DNA of 64,000 nucleotides, taken from NCBI GenBank assembly GCA_030695945.1, contig JAUYOG010000040.1:1-64000 (forward strand), written 5' to 3'. Of the stretch, positions 8,123-16,975 are shown one piece after another (position 1 is the first letter of the stretch; the number at the start of each line of letters is the position of its first letter). Source of the stretch: Ramlibacter sp. (lineage in GTDB: Bacteria > Pseudomonadota > Gammaproteobacteria > Burkholderiales > Burkholderiaceae_C). The position numbers and the translations under genes were made by a program. Below the pieces are notes generated by a model. The model did not search any database. It saw only the letters and a list, made by a program, of their open reading frames with translations, and was not told the DNA's origin.

Positions 8123-10757
8123 TGTTGTTTCCTGACTTCAGGGTGAACTGGAACACGGCGCCTTCGCCGGGGTGCGACTCCGCCCACACGCGCCCGCCGT
8201 GGCGGGTGACGATGCGGTGGACGGTGGCCAGGCCGATGCCCGTGCCTTCGAACTCGCTGGAGGCGTGCAGCCGCTGGAACGCGTGGAAGAGCTTGGCCGA
8301 GTAGGCCATGTCGAAGCCGGCGCCGTTGTCGGCGACATAGATGACTGTTTCGCCGCCCTCGCCCGCCTTGCGGCCGATGCGGATGCGCGCACCGGGGGTC
8401 CGCCCCGTGAATTTCCAGGCGTTCTCGATCAGGTTCTCGAGCACCACCGCCAGCAGGCGGGCGTCGCCCGAGCAGTGGATGTCCTCGTCGATCTCGACAG
8501 CCACCTCGCGGTCGGGGAAGCGCTGGCGCAACCGCTCGACGGTCTGGACCGCCTTGGGCGCCAGGTTCACCGGCTCCGCCCGCAGCTCGGTGCGAGTGAC
8601 GCGCGCAAGCGACAGGAGATCGTCGATCAGCTCACTCATCTGCCGCGTGTTGTCGCGGATACGCTCGAGGTAGTGGCGGGCCTGCGCGTCCAGCGCCTGC
8701 GCGTGCCGGGCCAGCAGCGCACGTCCGAAGCCGTCGATGACCTGCAGCGGCGCGCGCAGGTCGTGGGAGACGGAATAGGCGAACGACTCCAGCTCGCGAT
8801 TGGACAGGGCCAGCTCGCGCGTGCGCTCGGCCACCCGGCGCTCCAGCGTTTCGTTGACCTGCTCGAGCGCCTGTTGCGCCAGCCGCCGCTGCGTGATGTC
8901 GTGCGCAAGCACCATGCGCGCCGGACGCCCGCCATAGTCCAGGGTGTGCGACGAGACCTCGACGTAGATCAGGCGGCCGTCGCGCAGGCGGTGCCGCCAC
9001 GGCACGGGGGAATGCACCGCGTCCTCCTGGTGGATCGCATCCATCACCTGCCCGACGTCTTCGGCGGGCCGGATGTCCATGATCGTCATCGCCAGGAATT
9101 CCTCGCGGCTGAAGCCGTAGTGGGCCACGGCCGCATCGTTGACCGTGAGGAACTGCAGGCTTTCGACGTCGTACACCCACATGGGGTGCGGATTGGACTC
9201 GAACAGCGTCCGGTACCTTCGCTCGCTGTCCTTCAGGGCCTGTTCGGCCCGGTAGGCCGCCGTGATATCGGCGAACACGAGCACGGCCCCATCCTGCTCG
9301 CCCTGCGGCGAGGCCAGCGCCCGGGTGTGACCCTGGATGATCTTCTCCGGCCCGCCCGAAAGCGCCCCGCGGATCACGTACCGGAAGTTATCCAGGTTCT
9401 CCCCGGCCAGCGTTCGCAGCGCGGGCCGCTGCTCCGGTGCCAGAGGCGTCACGCCATCGATCTGGAAGACCCCCCAGTCTTCGGCGGACGCGCGCACCGG
9501 GTCCTTGCTGCGGTTGAGCTCTGCCAGGCCCGGCATGATGCGGTGGGCGGCGGCATTCATGTGGATGAAGCGGCCGCTGCGGGCGACGACCAGCACGCCT
9601 TCGGCCATGCTCTCGAACACGGACTCCAGCAGGTTCTTCTGCCCCGCCATCTCGGCCATTGCCCCGTCGCGCTGCACCGACCGTTCGGCGATGGTCCGGG
9701 CCATGTCCTGGAACCGCTCGTCGAGCTCCCGCAGCTCCAGCAGCCCGCGCGCCGGCATGGCAGCGTCCAGGCGCAACTCCTCGCGCCGCAGCGCGTCGAC
9801 GCGGCGCAGCATGCGCGCCACGGGGCGCACGACGATCCGGTCGCCGAACATCCAGGCGGCGGCCGCGCCGAGCAAGGTGATGAGCGCCAGCGCGCCCAGC
9901 TGCTGGTAGAGGCGCTGCGTCGCGGGAGCCAGCACGTCGTCGCTGGACATCAGCGCCGCAACGTAGAGCCTGCCCTCTTCGGCGCGCCCCACCGACTGGA
10001 CGGCGTACAGCCACTCCGCGCCATCGGCGCCCACTTCGCGCTCCAGCCGCGTCTGGCCCGCCGCGACGGCGCGCCGCAGGAACCCCTCCGGCATGACCGA
10101 CCCGACCGGCACGGCCCTCGCGCCGGCGGCGGCGATCACGACGGCATTGCCGTCGGCCACCAGCAGGGTCATCTCCGGCGCGAGCGCAAGTTTTCGCAGC
10201 TGTTCGTCGGCCTGCCGGACATCGAGCGCCACGTAGGCGACGCCGCGAAGGTCCCGCCGGCCCTCGTCCCGGTACACGGGCAGGCCGAACGTCAATACCG
10301 GCCTGCCGCTCGCGCGGCTGATGGTGAAATCGCCGACGCTGAACCGCCCCGTCTGCACGGCGATCCGGAAGAACATCCGGTCGCTCGAGTTCACGGGGGT
10401 GGGCGGGGGTGCGGCTCGGCACGTCAGGCGCCCCTGGGCGTCCAGGAGGCCGAACGTGCCGTAGCTGGCCGAATACTGCTGCTGCAGCCGCCGCATGTAA
10501 CCTGCGCAAGCCCGCACGTCGTCACCGTAGACGGGTGGGGCATACGCGATCGCGGCGAGCACCTGGCGCGCCCCGTCGATGAAGCGCTCCTGCTGTGCCG
10601 CCCCGAGGTCGACGACGGCCCGCAGGCCCGCTTCGGCGCGCTCCACGCGGCTGCGCTGTTCGGCCAGCGACGCCTGCACCACCACACCGAAAACCGGCGC
10701 GATGGCGATGAGCACGAGAAACGCCAGCGCCGCGCGCAGGCCGAACGTACGTATCAA
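8028..10757 (-). CDS. Membrane PAS-domain sensor histidine kinase
   Basis: This is a roughly 909-residue inner-membrane kinase. In order it has a first transmembrane helix (ALAFLVLIAIAPVFGVVV), a periplasmic Cache-like sensor domain, a second transmembrane helix (ALALITLLGAAAAW), a HAMP-like linker, two PAS domains (SVFESMAEGVLVV and LFESNPHPMWVYDV), a coiled coil, HisKA with SYSVSHDLRAPL-type phosphoacceptor His, and HATPase_c (N box ENLIENAWKF, DNGAGFD, GTGIGLA). The start is uncertain: TTG at 10757 has AGGGA upstream, TTG at 10775 is the alternative, and the frame stays open to 10910. The last 32 codons overlap the receiver gene at 8028-8122, which is unusual. Confidence 0.8.
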   Translation of the reverse strand: MIRTFGLRAALAFLVLIAIAPVFGVVVQASLAEQRSRVERAEAGLRAVVDLGAAQQERFIDGARQVLAAIAYAPPVYGDDVRACAGYMRRLQQQYSASYGTFGLLDAQGRLTCRAAPPPTPVNSSDRMFFRIAVQTGRFSVGDFTISRASGRPVLTFGLPVYRDEGRRDLRGVAYVALDVRQADEQLRKLALAPEMTLLVADGNAVVIAAAGARAVPVGSVMPEGFLRRAVAAGQTRLEREVGADGAEWLYAVQSVGRAEEGRLYVAALMSSDDVLAPATQRLYQQLGALALITLLGAAAAWMFGDRIVVRPVARMLRRVDALRREELRLDAAMPARGLLELRELDERFQDMARTIAERSVQRDGAMAEMAGQKNLLESVFESMAEGVLVVARSGRFIHMNAAAHRIMPGLAELNRSKDPVRASAEDWGVFQIDGVTPLAPEQRPALRTLAGENLDNFRYVIRGALSGGPEKIIQGHTRALASPQGEQDGAVLVFADITAAYRAEQALKDSERRYRTLFESNPHPMWVYDVESLQFLTVNDAAVAHYGFSREEFLAMTIMDIRPAEDVGQVMDAIHQEDAVHSPVPWRHRLRDGRLIYVEVSSHTLDYGGRPARMVLAHDITQRRLAQQALEQVNETLERRVAERTRELALSNRELESFAYSVSHDLRAPLQVIDGFGRALLARHAQALDAQARHYLERIRDNTRQMSELIDDLLSLARVTRTELRAEPVNLAPKAVQTVERLRQRFPDREVAVEIDEDIHCSGDARLLAVVLENLIENAWKFTGRTPGARIRIGRKAGEGGETVIYVADNGAGFDMAYSAKLFHAFQRLHASSEFEGTGIGLATVHRIVTRHGGRVWAESHPGEGAVFQFTLKSGNNNEKHEPDPPGRRQPGSPGAHPDDPGGKQCAQ

Positions 10758-10978
10758 GACTGCATCCCTGTTCAAGTCGGGGTCTTTTGGCAGGCCCTCT
10801 GTTTTCCGCCCGCGACCTGCGCCCGCGTACGGTGGCAGCCAACGACGCCACGCTGCACAGTTTGGCGGCATGGACTTTGCTGTCAAGCCGGGAAGACGAC
10901 ATAAGACCAAGGTTCCCAGCCCTGAAGGGCGCGCGCGGGACCAGCGGGTAAACTCGGCCAGGAAACCCCCAGGACGCC

Positions 10979-12067
10979 GTGACCCATCCCGCCGAACCCG
11001 CCACGATCAGGTTGCTGTGCGTGGAAGACAACCCCGACGACGTGGAGCTCATGGCCATCGCGCTCGAGCGGGCCGACCCGCATCGCCGCTACCTGCTGCA
11101 TCGCGTGGACGACGCGGCAGGTTTCACCGACGCGCTGCAACAGGATTTCGACGTCATCCTGTGCGACTTCAACATGCCGCGCTTCTCGCCGTACGCGGCG
11201 CTGCAGATCCTCGTCGCGCGGAGGTGCGGCACGCCGCTCGTCGTCGTCACCCGCGCCATCGGCGAGGAAGCCGCCGTGCACGTGCTGCGCTGCGGGGCCA
11301 AGGATTACCTCACCAAGGACAAGCTGGGTACGCTGCCGCAGATCATCGAGCGGGTGATGACGGAGCGCCAGCGAGTGCTCGAGCAGGAGCGCCTGGGTCG
11401 CGAGCTGGAGGCGGCGTATCGCCGCCTCAAGAAGCTCTCGGCCCGGCTGGTCGTCGCGCAGGAACGCGAGCGCACCCTGATCTCGCGGGAGCTGCATGAC
11501 CAGCTCGGCCAGACGCTCACCGGCATGGTGATCCACCTGCACGCCGCCAAGCGCGCTCCCGACGCTGCGGCCGCGCAGACCCACACCGACACTGCCATGG
11601 AAATGGCCCAGGCGGCGGTAAAGCAGCTCAAGACCCTGTCGTTCTCGCTGCGCCCCGCCCAGCTCGACCTGCTGGGCCTGGTCGCCGCAGTGCAGTCCGC
11701 GGTGCAGCGCATCGCCGAGCCGGCCGGGCTGGCCTTTGCGGTGACGTCGCGCGGCAAGGAGCCGGCCACCCTGGGCGAAACCGCCTCGGTCGCGCTGCGG
11801 CTGGTCCAGGAGGCACTCAACAACGTCGTGCGGCACGCGCAGGCGTCGATCATCACTGTGCGCCTGCGTTTCCTGCCGCAGGGACGCATCGGGGTCCTGA
11901 TCGTCGACGACGGCGTCGGGTTCGACAAGGCGCAGCTGCTGGACGGGCAGCCCAGCGAGCACAACGTCGGCCTCTACGGAATGATCGAGCGCACGGAACT
12001 CGCCGGGGGGCGCCTGCACATCCGCACGCGCCCCGGCCAGGGTGTGGCGATCCGCGCGGTGCTGTAG
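10979..12067 (+). CDS. Receiver-HisKA_3 hybrid histidine kinase
   Basis: This is a soluble 362-residue protein with an N-terminal receiver domain (CVEDNPDDVEL; Asp in ILCDFNMPRF; Lys in YLTKDK) joined by a coiled coil to a NarX/DegS-type kinase module. The dimerisation His lies in LISRELHDQLGQTLTG, and HATPase motifs are QEALNNVVRHA and DDGVGFD. The GTG start has AGGA four bases upstream. The next gene, a NarL-type regulator, follows after 13 bases and is the likely phosphotransfer target. The receiver suggests that this kinase is itself controlled by phosphorylation, perhaps from the divergent PAS kinase; that link is inference. Confidence 0.88.
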   Translation: MTHPAEPATIRLLCVEDNPDDVELMAIALERADPHRRYLLHRVDDAAGFTDALQQDFDVILCDFNMPRFSPYAALQILVARRCGTPLVVVTRAIGEEAAVHVLRCGAKDYLTKDKLGTLPQIIERVMTERQRVLEQERLGRELEAAYRRLKKLSARLVVAQERERTLISRELHDQLGQTLTGMVIHLHAAKRAPDAAAAQTHTDTAMEMAQAAVKQLKTLSFSLRPAQLDLLGLVAAVQSAVQRIAEPAGLAFAVTSRGKEPATLGETASVALRLVQEALNNVVRHAQASIITVRLRFLPQGRIGVLIVDDGVGFDKAQLLDGQPSEHNVGLYGMIERTELAGGRLHIRTRPGQGVAIRAVL

Positions 12068-12080
12068 GATAGAAGCACAC

Positions 12081-12728
12081 ATGAAGAACACCCAGCCCGC
12101 CCAGACCATCCGCGTCGTGCTTGCCGACGACCATGACCTGGTCCGGTCCGGCATCAAGGCGCTGCTGACGATGGTCGAGGGTGTGCAGGTGATCGCCGAG
12201 GCGCGAGACGGCAAGGAACTGATCACGCTGGTCGAGGACCTGATGCCCGACGTCGTCATGACCGACATCTCCATGCCAGGTATGGACGGCATCACGGCGA
12301 TCTCGGAAATCCACGCCAGGCACCCGCAGGTGCGGCTGCTCGTCCTGTCGATGTACGACACGGTCGATTTCGTCAAGCGGGCCGTGGCCAACGGCGCCTG
12401 CGGCTACCTGATGAAGGACGCCCCGCCTTTCGAGCTGGAGCAGGCCGTGCGCAGTGTCATGGCAACGGGCAGCTACTTCAGCCCGGCGATCGCGCAGCGC
12501 CTGCTGCAGCCTTCCGAGCCGACGGTGGACGACGAACTCACGCACCGTCAGGTCGAGATCCTCAAGCTCATCGCGCAGGGCCGCGCTTCCAAGGAAATCG
12601 CGTACGAGCTGGGCCTGTCGCCCAAGACCGTTGATGTGCACCGCGCCCGCATCATGGAGCGGCTGCGCCTGAACGACATCGCCAGCCTGACGCTGTATGC
12701 CGTGCGCAAAGGACTCGTCAAACCCTGA
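12081..12728 (+). CDS. NarL/LuxR-family response regulator
   Basis: This is a 215-residue DNA-binding regulator. Receiver motifs are VVLADDHDLVRSG, phosphoacceptor Asp in VVMTDISMPGMDG and Lys in YLMKDAPP. The C-terminal LuxR helix-turn-helix reads LTHRQVEILKLIAQGRASKE and SPKTVDVHRARIMERL. The ATG at 12081 has AGGA upstream; an in-frame start at 12042 lies inside the upstream gene and is unlikely. It is the cognate partner of the HisKA_3 kinase just upstream. Targets are not visible in the window. Confidence 0.92.
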   Translation: MKNTQPAQTIRVVLADDHDLVRSGIKALLTMVEGVQVIAEARDGKELITLVEDLMPDVVMTDISMPGMDGITAISEIHARHPQVRLLVLSMYDTVDFVKRAVANGACGYLMKDAPPFELEQAVRSVMATGSYFSPAIAQRLLQPSEPTVDDELTHRQVEILKLIAQGRASKEIAYELGLSPKTVDVHRARIMERLRLNDIASLTLYAVRKGLVKP

Positions 12729-12740
12729 ACGCAATGCCCG

Positions 12741-13865
12741 TCAATCGGGCATCAGGCGCAACAGGCTGCCCTGCGGCATGTCCGTGAGCACGTAGAGCAG
12801 GCCGTCCGGGCCCTGGCGCACGTCGCGCACCCGCTCCCCGTTGTCGAGCAGCTTGTGTTCCCGTCCGATCTTGCCGTTCGCGAACTCCATCCGTGCCAGG
12901 TAACCGAACTTCAGCGAGCCCACGAAGAGATTGCCCTTGAAGGCCGGGCCATAACGGTCGCTGGTCAGGAAGGACATTCCCGACGGTGCGATGGAGGGCA
13001 CCCAATAGCGCACCGGCTGTTCCATGCCGGCCTGCGCCGTGATGCCCTCCCCGATGCGTCCGCCGCCATAGTTCTCGCCGTACGTGATTACCGGCCAGCC
13101 ATAGTTGCGCCCCGCCAGCGCGACGTTGACTTCGTCCCCGCCCTGGGGCCCGTGCTCGTGCATCCACAGTTTCCCGTCGGGGCCGAGCGCCGCGCCCTGG
13201 GAGTTGCGGTGGCCATAGCTCCAGATCTCCGGAAGCGCGCCCGCCCGGCCGGCGAACGGGTTGCCCGGCGCCGGCGCGCCGTCCTTGGTCACGCGCACGA
13301 TCTTGCCGATGTGGTTGTCCAGCTTCTGGGCGTCCCGCATGCGTTGAAACCGATCGCCCAGCGTCAGGAACAGCAGGCCGCCCGGCGCCTCGACGATCCG
13401 GCAGCCGAAGTGCAGCCTGCTGGCCACCTTGGGCTTCTGGCTGAAGATCACCTTCACGTCCTCCAGCCGCGACAGGTCCGGCGACAGCCGGGCGCGGGCC
13501 AGCGCCGTGCTGTTGCCGCCGGCGCCGGGTTCGGAAAAGCAGAAGTACAGCGTGCGGTTGGCCGCGAAGTCGGAATCCGTGATCACGTCGAGCAGCCCGC
13601 CCTGGCCCCCGGCAGCCACGGCGGGGACGCCAGCAACGGGGGCGCCGATCCTGCCGTCGGCTTCCACAATCCGCATGCGCCCGGCCCTTTCGGTGACCAG
13701 GAAACGCCCATGCGGCAGGAAGGCGACGGCCCAAGGATGTTCCAGACCCTTGGCTATGGGCACGGCCCGCGGGGGTTGCGCCAGCGCGCCGGCCGGCGCC
13801 AGAACGCCGGCGCCGAAGCCGCAGGCTACTGCCGCGGCGATGACCCGACGGAAAAATCGACGCAT
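12741..13865 (-). CDS. PQQ-dependent soluble aldose sugar dehydrogenase (YliI/Asd-like)
   Basis: The protein of about 374 residues has an N-terminal signal peptide (MRRFFRRVIAAAVACGFGAG, cleaved near ALAQ) and a six-bladed beta-propeller of the GSDH family. Recognisable blocks are GLEHPWAVAFLPHGRFLVTE, GGQGGLLDV, GDRFQRMRDAQ, YGHRNSQG (catalytic His region) and HEHGPQGGDEVN. The family oxidises aldoses in the periplasm using PQQ. The ATG at 13865 has GGAG about nine bases upstream; a GTG at 13880 is the alternative. It is convergent with the NarL-type gene. No PQQ biosynthesis genes are in the window. Confidence 0.85.
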   Translation of the reverse strand: MRRFFRRVIAAAVACGFGAGVLAPAGALAQPPRAVPIAKGLEHPWAVAFLPHGRFLVTERAGRMRIVEADGRIGAPVAGVPAVAAGGQGGLLDVITDSDFAANRTLYFCFSEPGAGGNSTALARARLSPDLSRLEDVKVIFSQKPKVASRLHFGCRIVEAPGGLLFLTLGDRFQRMRDAQKLDNHIGKIVRVTKDGAPAPGNPFAGRAGALPEIWSYGHRNSQGAALGPDGKLWMHEHGPQGGDEVNVALAGRNYGWPVITYGENYGGGRIGEGITAQAGMEQPVRYWVPSIAPSGMSFLTSDRYGPAFKGNLFVGSLKFGYLARMEFANGKIGREHKLLDNGERVRDVRQGPDGLLYVLTDMPQGSLLRLMPD

Positions 13866-13919
13866 CAAGACATTCTCCACTTTTTAATATGAATCAATAA
13901 GTTACGCAACATACCTAAC

Positions 13920-13949
13920 TTGACTTCTCGGTTGCGGTCAAGGTATGCT
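13920..13949 (+). promoter_or_regulatory. Sigma-70-like promoter of the NlpC/P60 gene
   Basis: TTGACT (13920-13925) and TATGCT (13944-13949) are separated by 18 bases. The pair overlaps an inverted repeat TTGAC-N12-GTCAA (13920-13941). The coding ATG at 13958 is only eight bases past the -10 element and has no Shine-Dalgarno sequence before it, so the transcript may be leaderless or almost so. Confidence 0.5.
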
Positions 13950-13957
13950 CCGCCCCA

Positions 13958-14536
13958 ATGTCCAAGTGGCTCTGCCTTATCGTCCTTGCGCTCAGCGCAG
14001 GCGTCCACGCCGCCCCGCCCGCATCGGCGGAGGACGACGTGGCCCGCTTCATGGACGAAAAGGGCCTGTTGAACAAGCTCGAGCTGGTCCGCAACACCGT
14101 GGCGGACAAGGCGCACACGGTCGCGGACAAGGCTTCGAACCTGGTGGTGACAGCCATGGGGTCCCTGGGCGTGCCGTATCGGCGCGGCGGCAACTCGGCG
14201 GAAACCGGGTTCGACTGCAGCGGGTTCGTCAAGGCGATGTACGAGCAGACGATCGGCCTGGTCCTGCCGCGGCGGGCGAACGAGCAGGCGGCCGCGACGC
14301 AGGCCATCGACAAGAAGGAACTGCAACCGGGCGACCTGGTGTTCTTCAACACGATGAAACGCGCGTTCAGCCATGTCGGTATCTATGTCGGCGAAGGCAA
14401 GTTCATCCATTCCCCCAAGCCCGGCGCCCAGGTGCGCGTCGAAGATATGGGCGGCAGCTACTGGCGACAACGCTTCAACGGCGCCCGCCGGGTGCTGAGC
14501 CTGGCTCCGGCCGAGCCCGCGCCGATCCAGCCCTGA
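13958..14536 (+). CDS. Exported NlpC/P60 (C40) cell-wall peptidase
   Basis: This is a 192-residue protein with an N-terminal signal peptide (MSKWLCLIVLALSAGVHA). A short helical region precedes a C-terminal NlpC/P60 domain. The catalytic Cys is in GFDCSGFVKAMY, the His in FSHVGIYVG and a further polar residue in KFIHSP. The family cleaves peptidoglycan stem peptides. It stands alone between divergent and convergent neighbours. The ATG lacks a ribosome site, and the adjacent promoter suggests leaderless expression. Confidence 0.88.
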   Translation: MSKWLCLIVLALSAGVHAAPPASAEDDVARFMDEKGLLNKLELVRNTVADKAHTVADKASNLVVTAMGSLGVPYRRGGNSAETGFDCSGFVKAMYEQTIGLVLPRRANEQAAATQAIDKKELQPGDLVFFNTMKRAFSHVGIYVGEGKFIHSPKPGAQVRVEDMGGSYWRQRFNGARRVLSLAPAEPAPIQP

Positions 14537-14555
14537 GCGCAATCGGCGCCCTTTC

Positions 14556-16388
14556 CTAGGATTTTCGCGGCGGCGGCACGTCGGTACACGTGCCGTGCGC
14601 GATCTCCGCCGCCATGCCGATGCTCTCGCCCAGCGTCGGGTGCGGATGGATCGTCTTGCCGATGTCCACCTCGTCCGCGCCCATCTCGATCGCCAGCGCG
14701 ACCTCGCCGATCATGTCGCCCGCGTGCATGCCGACGATGCCCCCGCCGAGGATCCGGTGCGTTTGCGCATCGAACAGCAGCTTGGTGAAGCCTTCGTCCC
14801 GGTTGTTGGCGATCGCCCGGCCCGATGCGCTCCAGGGGAAGTGCCCCTTCTTGATCGCGATGCCTTCCGCCTTGGCCTGGTCCTCCGTGAGGCCGACCCA
14901 CGCGATTTCGGGATCGGTATAGGCGACGCTGGGGATCACCCGGGCGTTGAACGCCACGTTCCCGCCGGCCGCCGCTTCCGCCGCCACATGCGCCTCGTGC
15001 ACGGCCTTGTGCGCGAGCATGGGCTGGCCGACGATGTCGCCGATCGCGAAGATATGCGGCACGTTGGTGCGCATCTGGATGTCCACCGGGATGAAGCCGC
15101 GGTCGCTGACCGCCACGCCCGCCTTCTCGGCGCCGATCTTCTTTCCGTTGGGGCTGCGGCCGACAGCCTGGAGCACGAGGTCGTACACCTGCGGTTCCTT
15201 GGGCGCCTGCTCGCCTTCGAACTTCACCAGAATGCCGTCCTTGGTCGCTTCGGCGCCCACGGTCTTGGTCTTGAGCATGATGTTGTCGAAGCGCGGCGTA
15301 TTCATCTTCTGCCACACGCGCACCAGGTCACGGTCCGCGCCCTGCATCAGGCCGTCGAGCATTTCGACGACGTCCAGGCGCGCGCCCAGGGTCGAATACA
15401 CGGTGCCCATCTCGAGGCCGATGATGCCGCCCCCGAGGATGAGCATTCGCTTGGGAACGGCCGCCAGCTCCAGCGCGCCGGTCGAGTCTACGATGCGCGG
15501 GTCCTTCGGCATGAACGGCAGCTGCACCGACTGCGAGCCCGCTGCGATGATGCAGTTGCGGAACTTCACCGTCTGCTGCTTGCCGGTCTTCTCCTGGCCG
15601 GCCCCGCCGGTCTCTTCGACCTGCAGGTGGTGCGGATCCAGGAACTCCCCGACGCCCCGGACCACGGTGACCTTGCGCATCTTGGCCATGGACGAGAGCC
15701 CGCCGGTCAGCTTGCCCACGACCTTGGCCTTGTGGGCACGCAGCTTGTCGAGGTCGAGCTGGGGCTTGCCGTAGCTCACGCCCAGCGCCTCGAAGTGACT
15801 CACCTCGTCCATCACCGCCGCGACGTGGAGCAGTGCCTTGGACGGGATGCAGCCGACGTTCAGGCACACCCCGCCCAGCGTCGCGTAACGCTCGACCAGG
15901 ACGACCTTCATGCCCAGGTCGGCGGCGCGGAACGCCGCCGAGTAGCCGCCCGGGCCTGCGCCCAGCACCAGCATGTCGCATTCGAGGTCGGTGCCGCCGG
16001 CATAGGTCGAAGCGGCCGGCGCGGGAGCGGCTTTGCTCCGTCCCCCGCCGGGGGAGGGCTGGGGTGGGGGCACGGGGGCCGAAATTGAAGGCGCGGGCGA
16101 AGGTGCCCCCACCCTGCCCTCCCCCGAAGGGGGAGGGGAAGAAACGGCGCCGGCGCCCTCCAGCGTCAGCAGCACCGTTCCCTCCTTCACTTTGTCGCCG
16201 AGCTTGACCTTCAGCTCCTTGACGACGCCCGCGTGCGTCGACGGGATCTCCATCGACGCCTTGTCGCTTTCGACCGTGACCAGCGATTGCTCCGCCTTGA
16301 TCGTGTCGCCGGGCTTGACCAGCAGCTCGATCACCGACACGTCGGCGAAATCGCCGATGTCCGGCACTTTCACGTCGACCAGACTCAT
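14556..16388 (-). CDS. lpdA: Dihydrolipoyl dehydrogenase (E3) with N-terminal lipoyl domain
   Basis: This 610-residue FAD enzyme reoxidises lipoamide for the pyruvate dehydrogenase complex. Residues 1-80 are a lipoyl domain with Lys43 in ESDKAS. A proline-rich linker follows, then the E3 body: FAD site LGAGPGGYSAAF, redox disulfide GGVCLNVGC, NAD site GGGIIGLEMG and the C-terminal HPHPTLGE catalytic region. A lipoyl domain on E3 is known in several Betaproteobacteria and Neisseria. The linker (16041-16138) is encoded by an inverted pair of GC-rich palindromic elements. The ATG at 16388 overlaps the stop of the upstream proteasome-homologue gene as ATGA, so translation is coupled. It is the last gene of the aceE operon. 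Confidence 0.95.
   Translation of the reverse strand: MSLVDVKVPDIGDFADVSVIELLVKPGDTIKAEQSLVTVESDKASMEIPSTHAGVVKELKVKLGDKVKEGTVLLTLEGAGAVSSPPPSGEGRVGAPSPAPSISAPVPPPQPSPGGGRSKAAPAPAASTYAGGTDLECDMLVLGAGPGGYSAAFRAADLGMKVVLVERYATLGGVCLNVGCIPSKALLHVAAVMDEVSHFEALGVSYGKPQLDLDKLRAHKAKVVGKLTGGLSSMAKMRKVTVVRGVGEFLDPHHLQVEETGGAGQEKTGKQQTVKFRNCIIAAGSQSVQLPFMPKDPRIVDSTGALELAAVPKRMLILGGGIIGLEMGTVYSTLGARLDVVEMLDGLMQGADRDLVRVWQKMNTPRFDNIMLKTKTVGAEATKDGILVKFEGEQAPKEPQVYDLVLQAVGRSPNGKKIGAEKAGVAVSDRGFIPVDIQMRTNVPHIFAIGDIVGQPMLAHKAVHEAHVAAEAAAGGNVAFNARVIPSVAYTDPEIAWVGLTEDQAKAEGIAIKKGHFPWSASGRAIANNRDEGFTKLLFDAQTHRILGGGIVGMHAGDMIGEVALAIEMGADEVDIGKTIHPHPTLGESIGMAAEIAHGTCTDVPPPRKS
16041..16138. repeat. Inverted pair of GC-rich palindromic elements inside lpdA
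   Basis: Arms 16041-16073 and 16103-16138 are near-exact reverse complements (CGGGGGAGGGC.GGG..TGGGGGCAC in both). Each arm also contains its own short palindrome (CCCCCGCCGGGGG; CCCCCGAAGGGGG). The element is translated as part of the lipoyl-E3 linker, giving SPPPSGEGRVG and PPPQPSPGGGRS. A related element is in aceF. Confidence 0.75.
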
Positions 16389-16975
16389 TTGGCTTCTTTC
16401 ATTTTTATCGTGAAGACGTCGGCCGGCGCCGCGGAGTTGCGGTCGAACTCGCAGCCCGCGGCGATCCCCGCTTCGGCGATTTCGCGGGCCGTCTTGGCCT
16501 TGCCGTACAGGGCGTGCATGGCGCCCAGCGCGAAGCTGCGGCCCGAGCCGATGCCCCAGAACTCCTTGAACTCGAACACCTCGCGGTAGCTGTACAGGCC
16601 GTAGATGCCGCTGGCGTTGGCGATCACCACGCTGAACTGGCTGGACTCGTACGGGTCGCTGTCCTCCTCCTTGGTCTGCAGGAAAAAGTTTTCCTTGAGG
16701 TACGGATGCAGCTTGGTGAAGGTGTCGAACACCTCGTCGCGGCTGCCGAGCTTCAGGATCTCGCGTGGCATCGAGCCGATCGCCTTGCGCAGCACCGGGA
16801 AATGCGCAACGGTGCCGGCCATGCCCAGGTAACTTGGCCCGGCGTCGGTGTCGACCTTGAAAATCTTGGTGTTGTCCTCGAACCGGTTGGCGAGGCGGGT
16901 GTCGCCGAAAGTCACCAGGGTGTCCGCCGCGATGGCGATCTGTCCCGCTTTTTTTACCACCACAACAGTTGTCAT
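16385..16975 (-). CDS. Bacterial proteasome homologue (BPH-type Ntn hydrolase)
   Basis: This 196-residue protein resembles HslV and proteasome beta subunits. After removal of Met1 the N-terminus is TTVVVVKKAGQIAIAADTLV, giving nucleophile Thr1, Asp17 and a candidate Lys in NTKIF (about residue 36). Length and sequence fit BPH, the betaproteobacterial proteasome homologue that forms double rings. It is not HslV: the HslV signature is absent and no hslU is adjacent. It overlaps the stop of aceF and the start of lpdA by ATGA on both sides, so it is translated as an integral part of the pyruvate dehydrogenase operon. Protease activity and a role in E2/E3 turnover are inferences. An upstream extension to 17065 lies within aceF and is rejected. 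Confidence 0.85.
   Translation of the reverse strand: MTTVVVVKKAGQIAIAADTLVTFGDTRLANRFEDNTKIFKVDTDAGPSYLGMAGTVAHFPVLRKAIGSMPREILKLGSRDEVFDTFTKLHPYLKENFFLQTKEEDSDPYESSQFSVVIANASGIYGLYSYREVFEFKEFWGIGSGRSFALGAMHALYGKAKTAREIAEAGIAAGCEFDRNSAAPADVFTIKMKEAK

Noticed and set aside
16385..16975. HslV peptidase
   Set aside because: Thr-Asp-Lys residues fit Ntn hydrolases generally, but sequence and length fit BPH and there is no hslU next to it.
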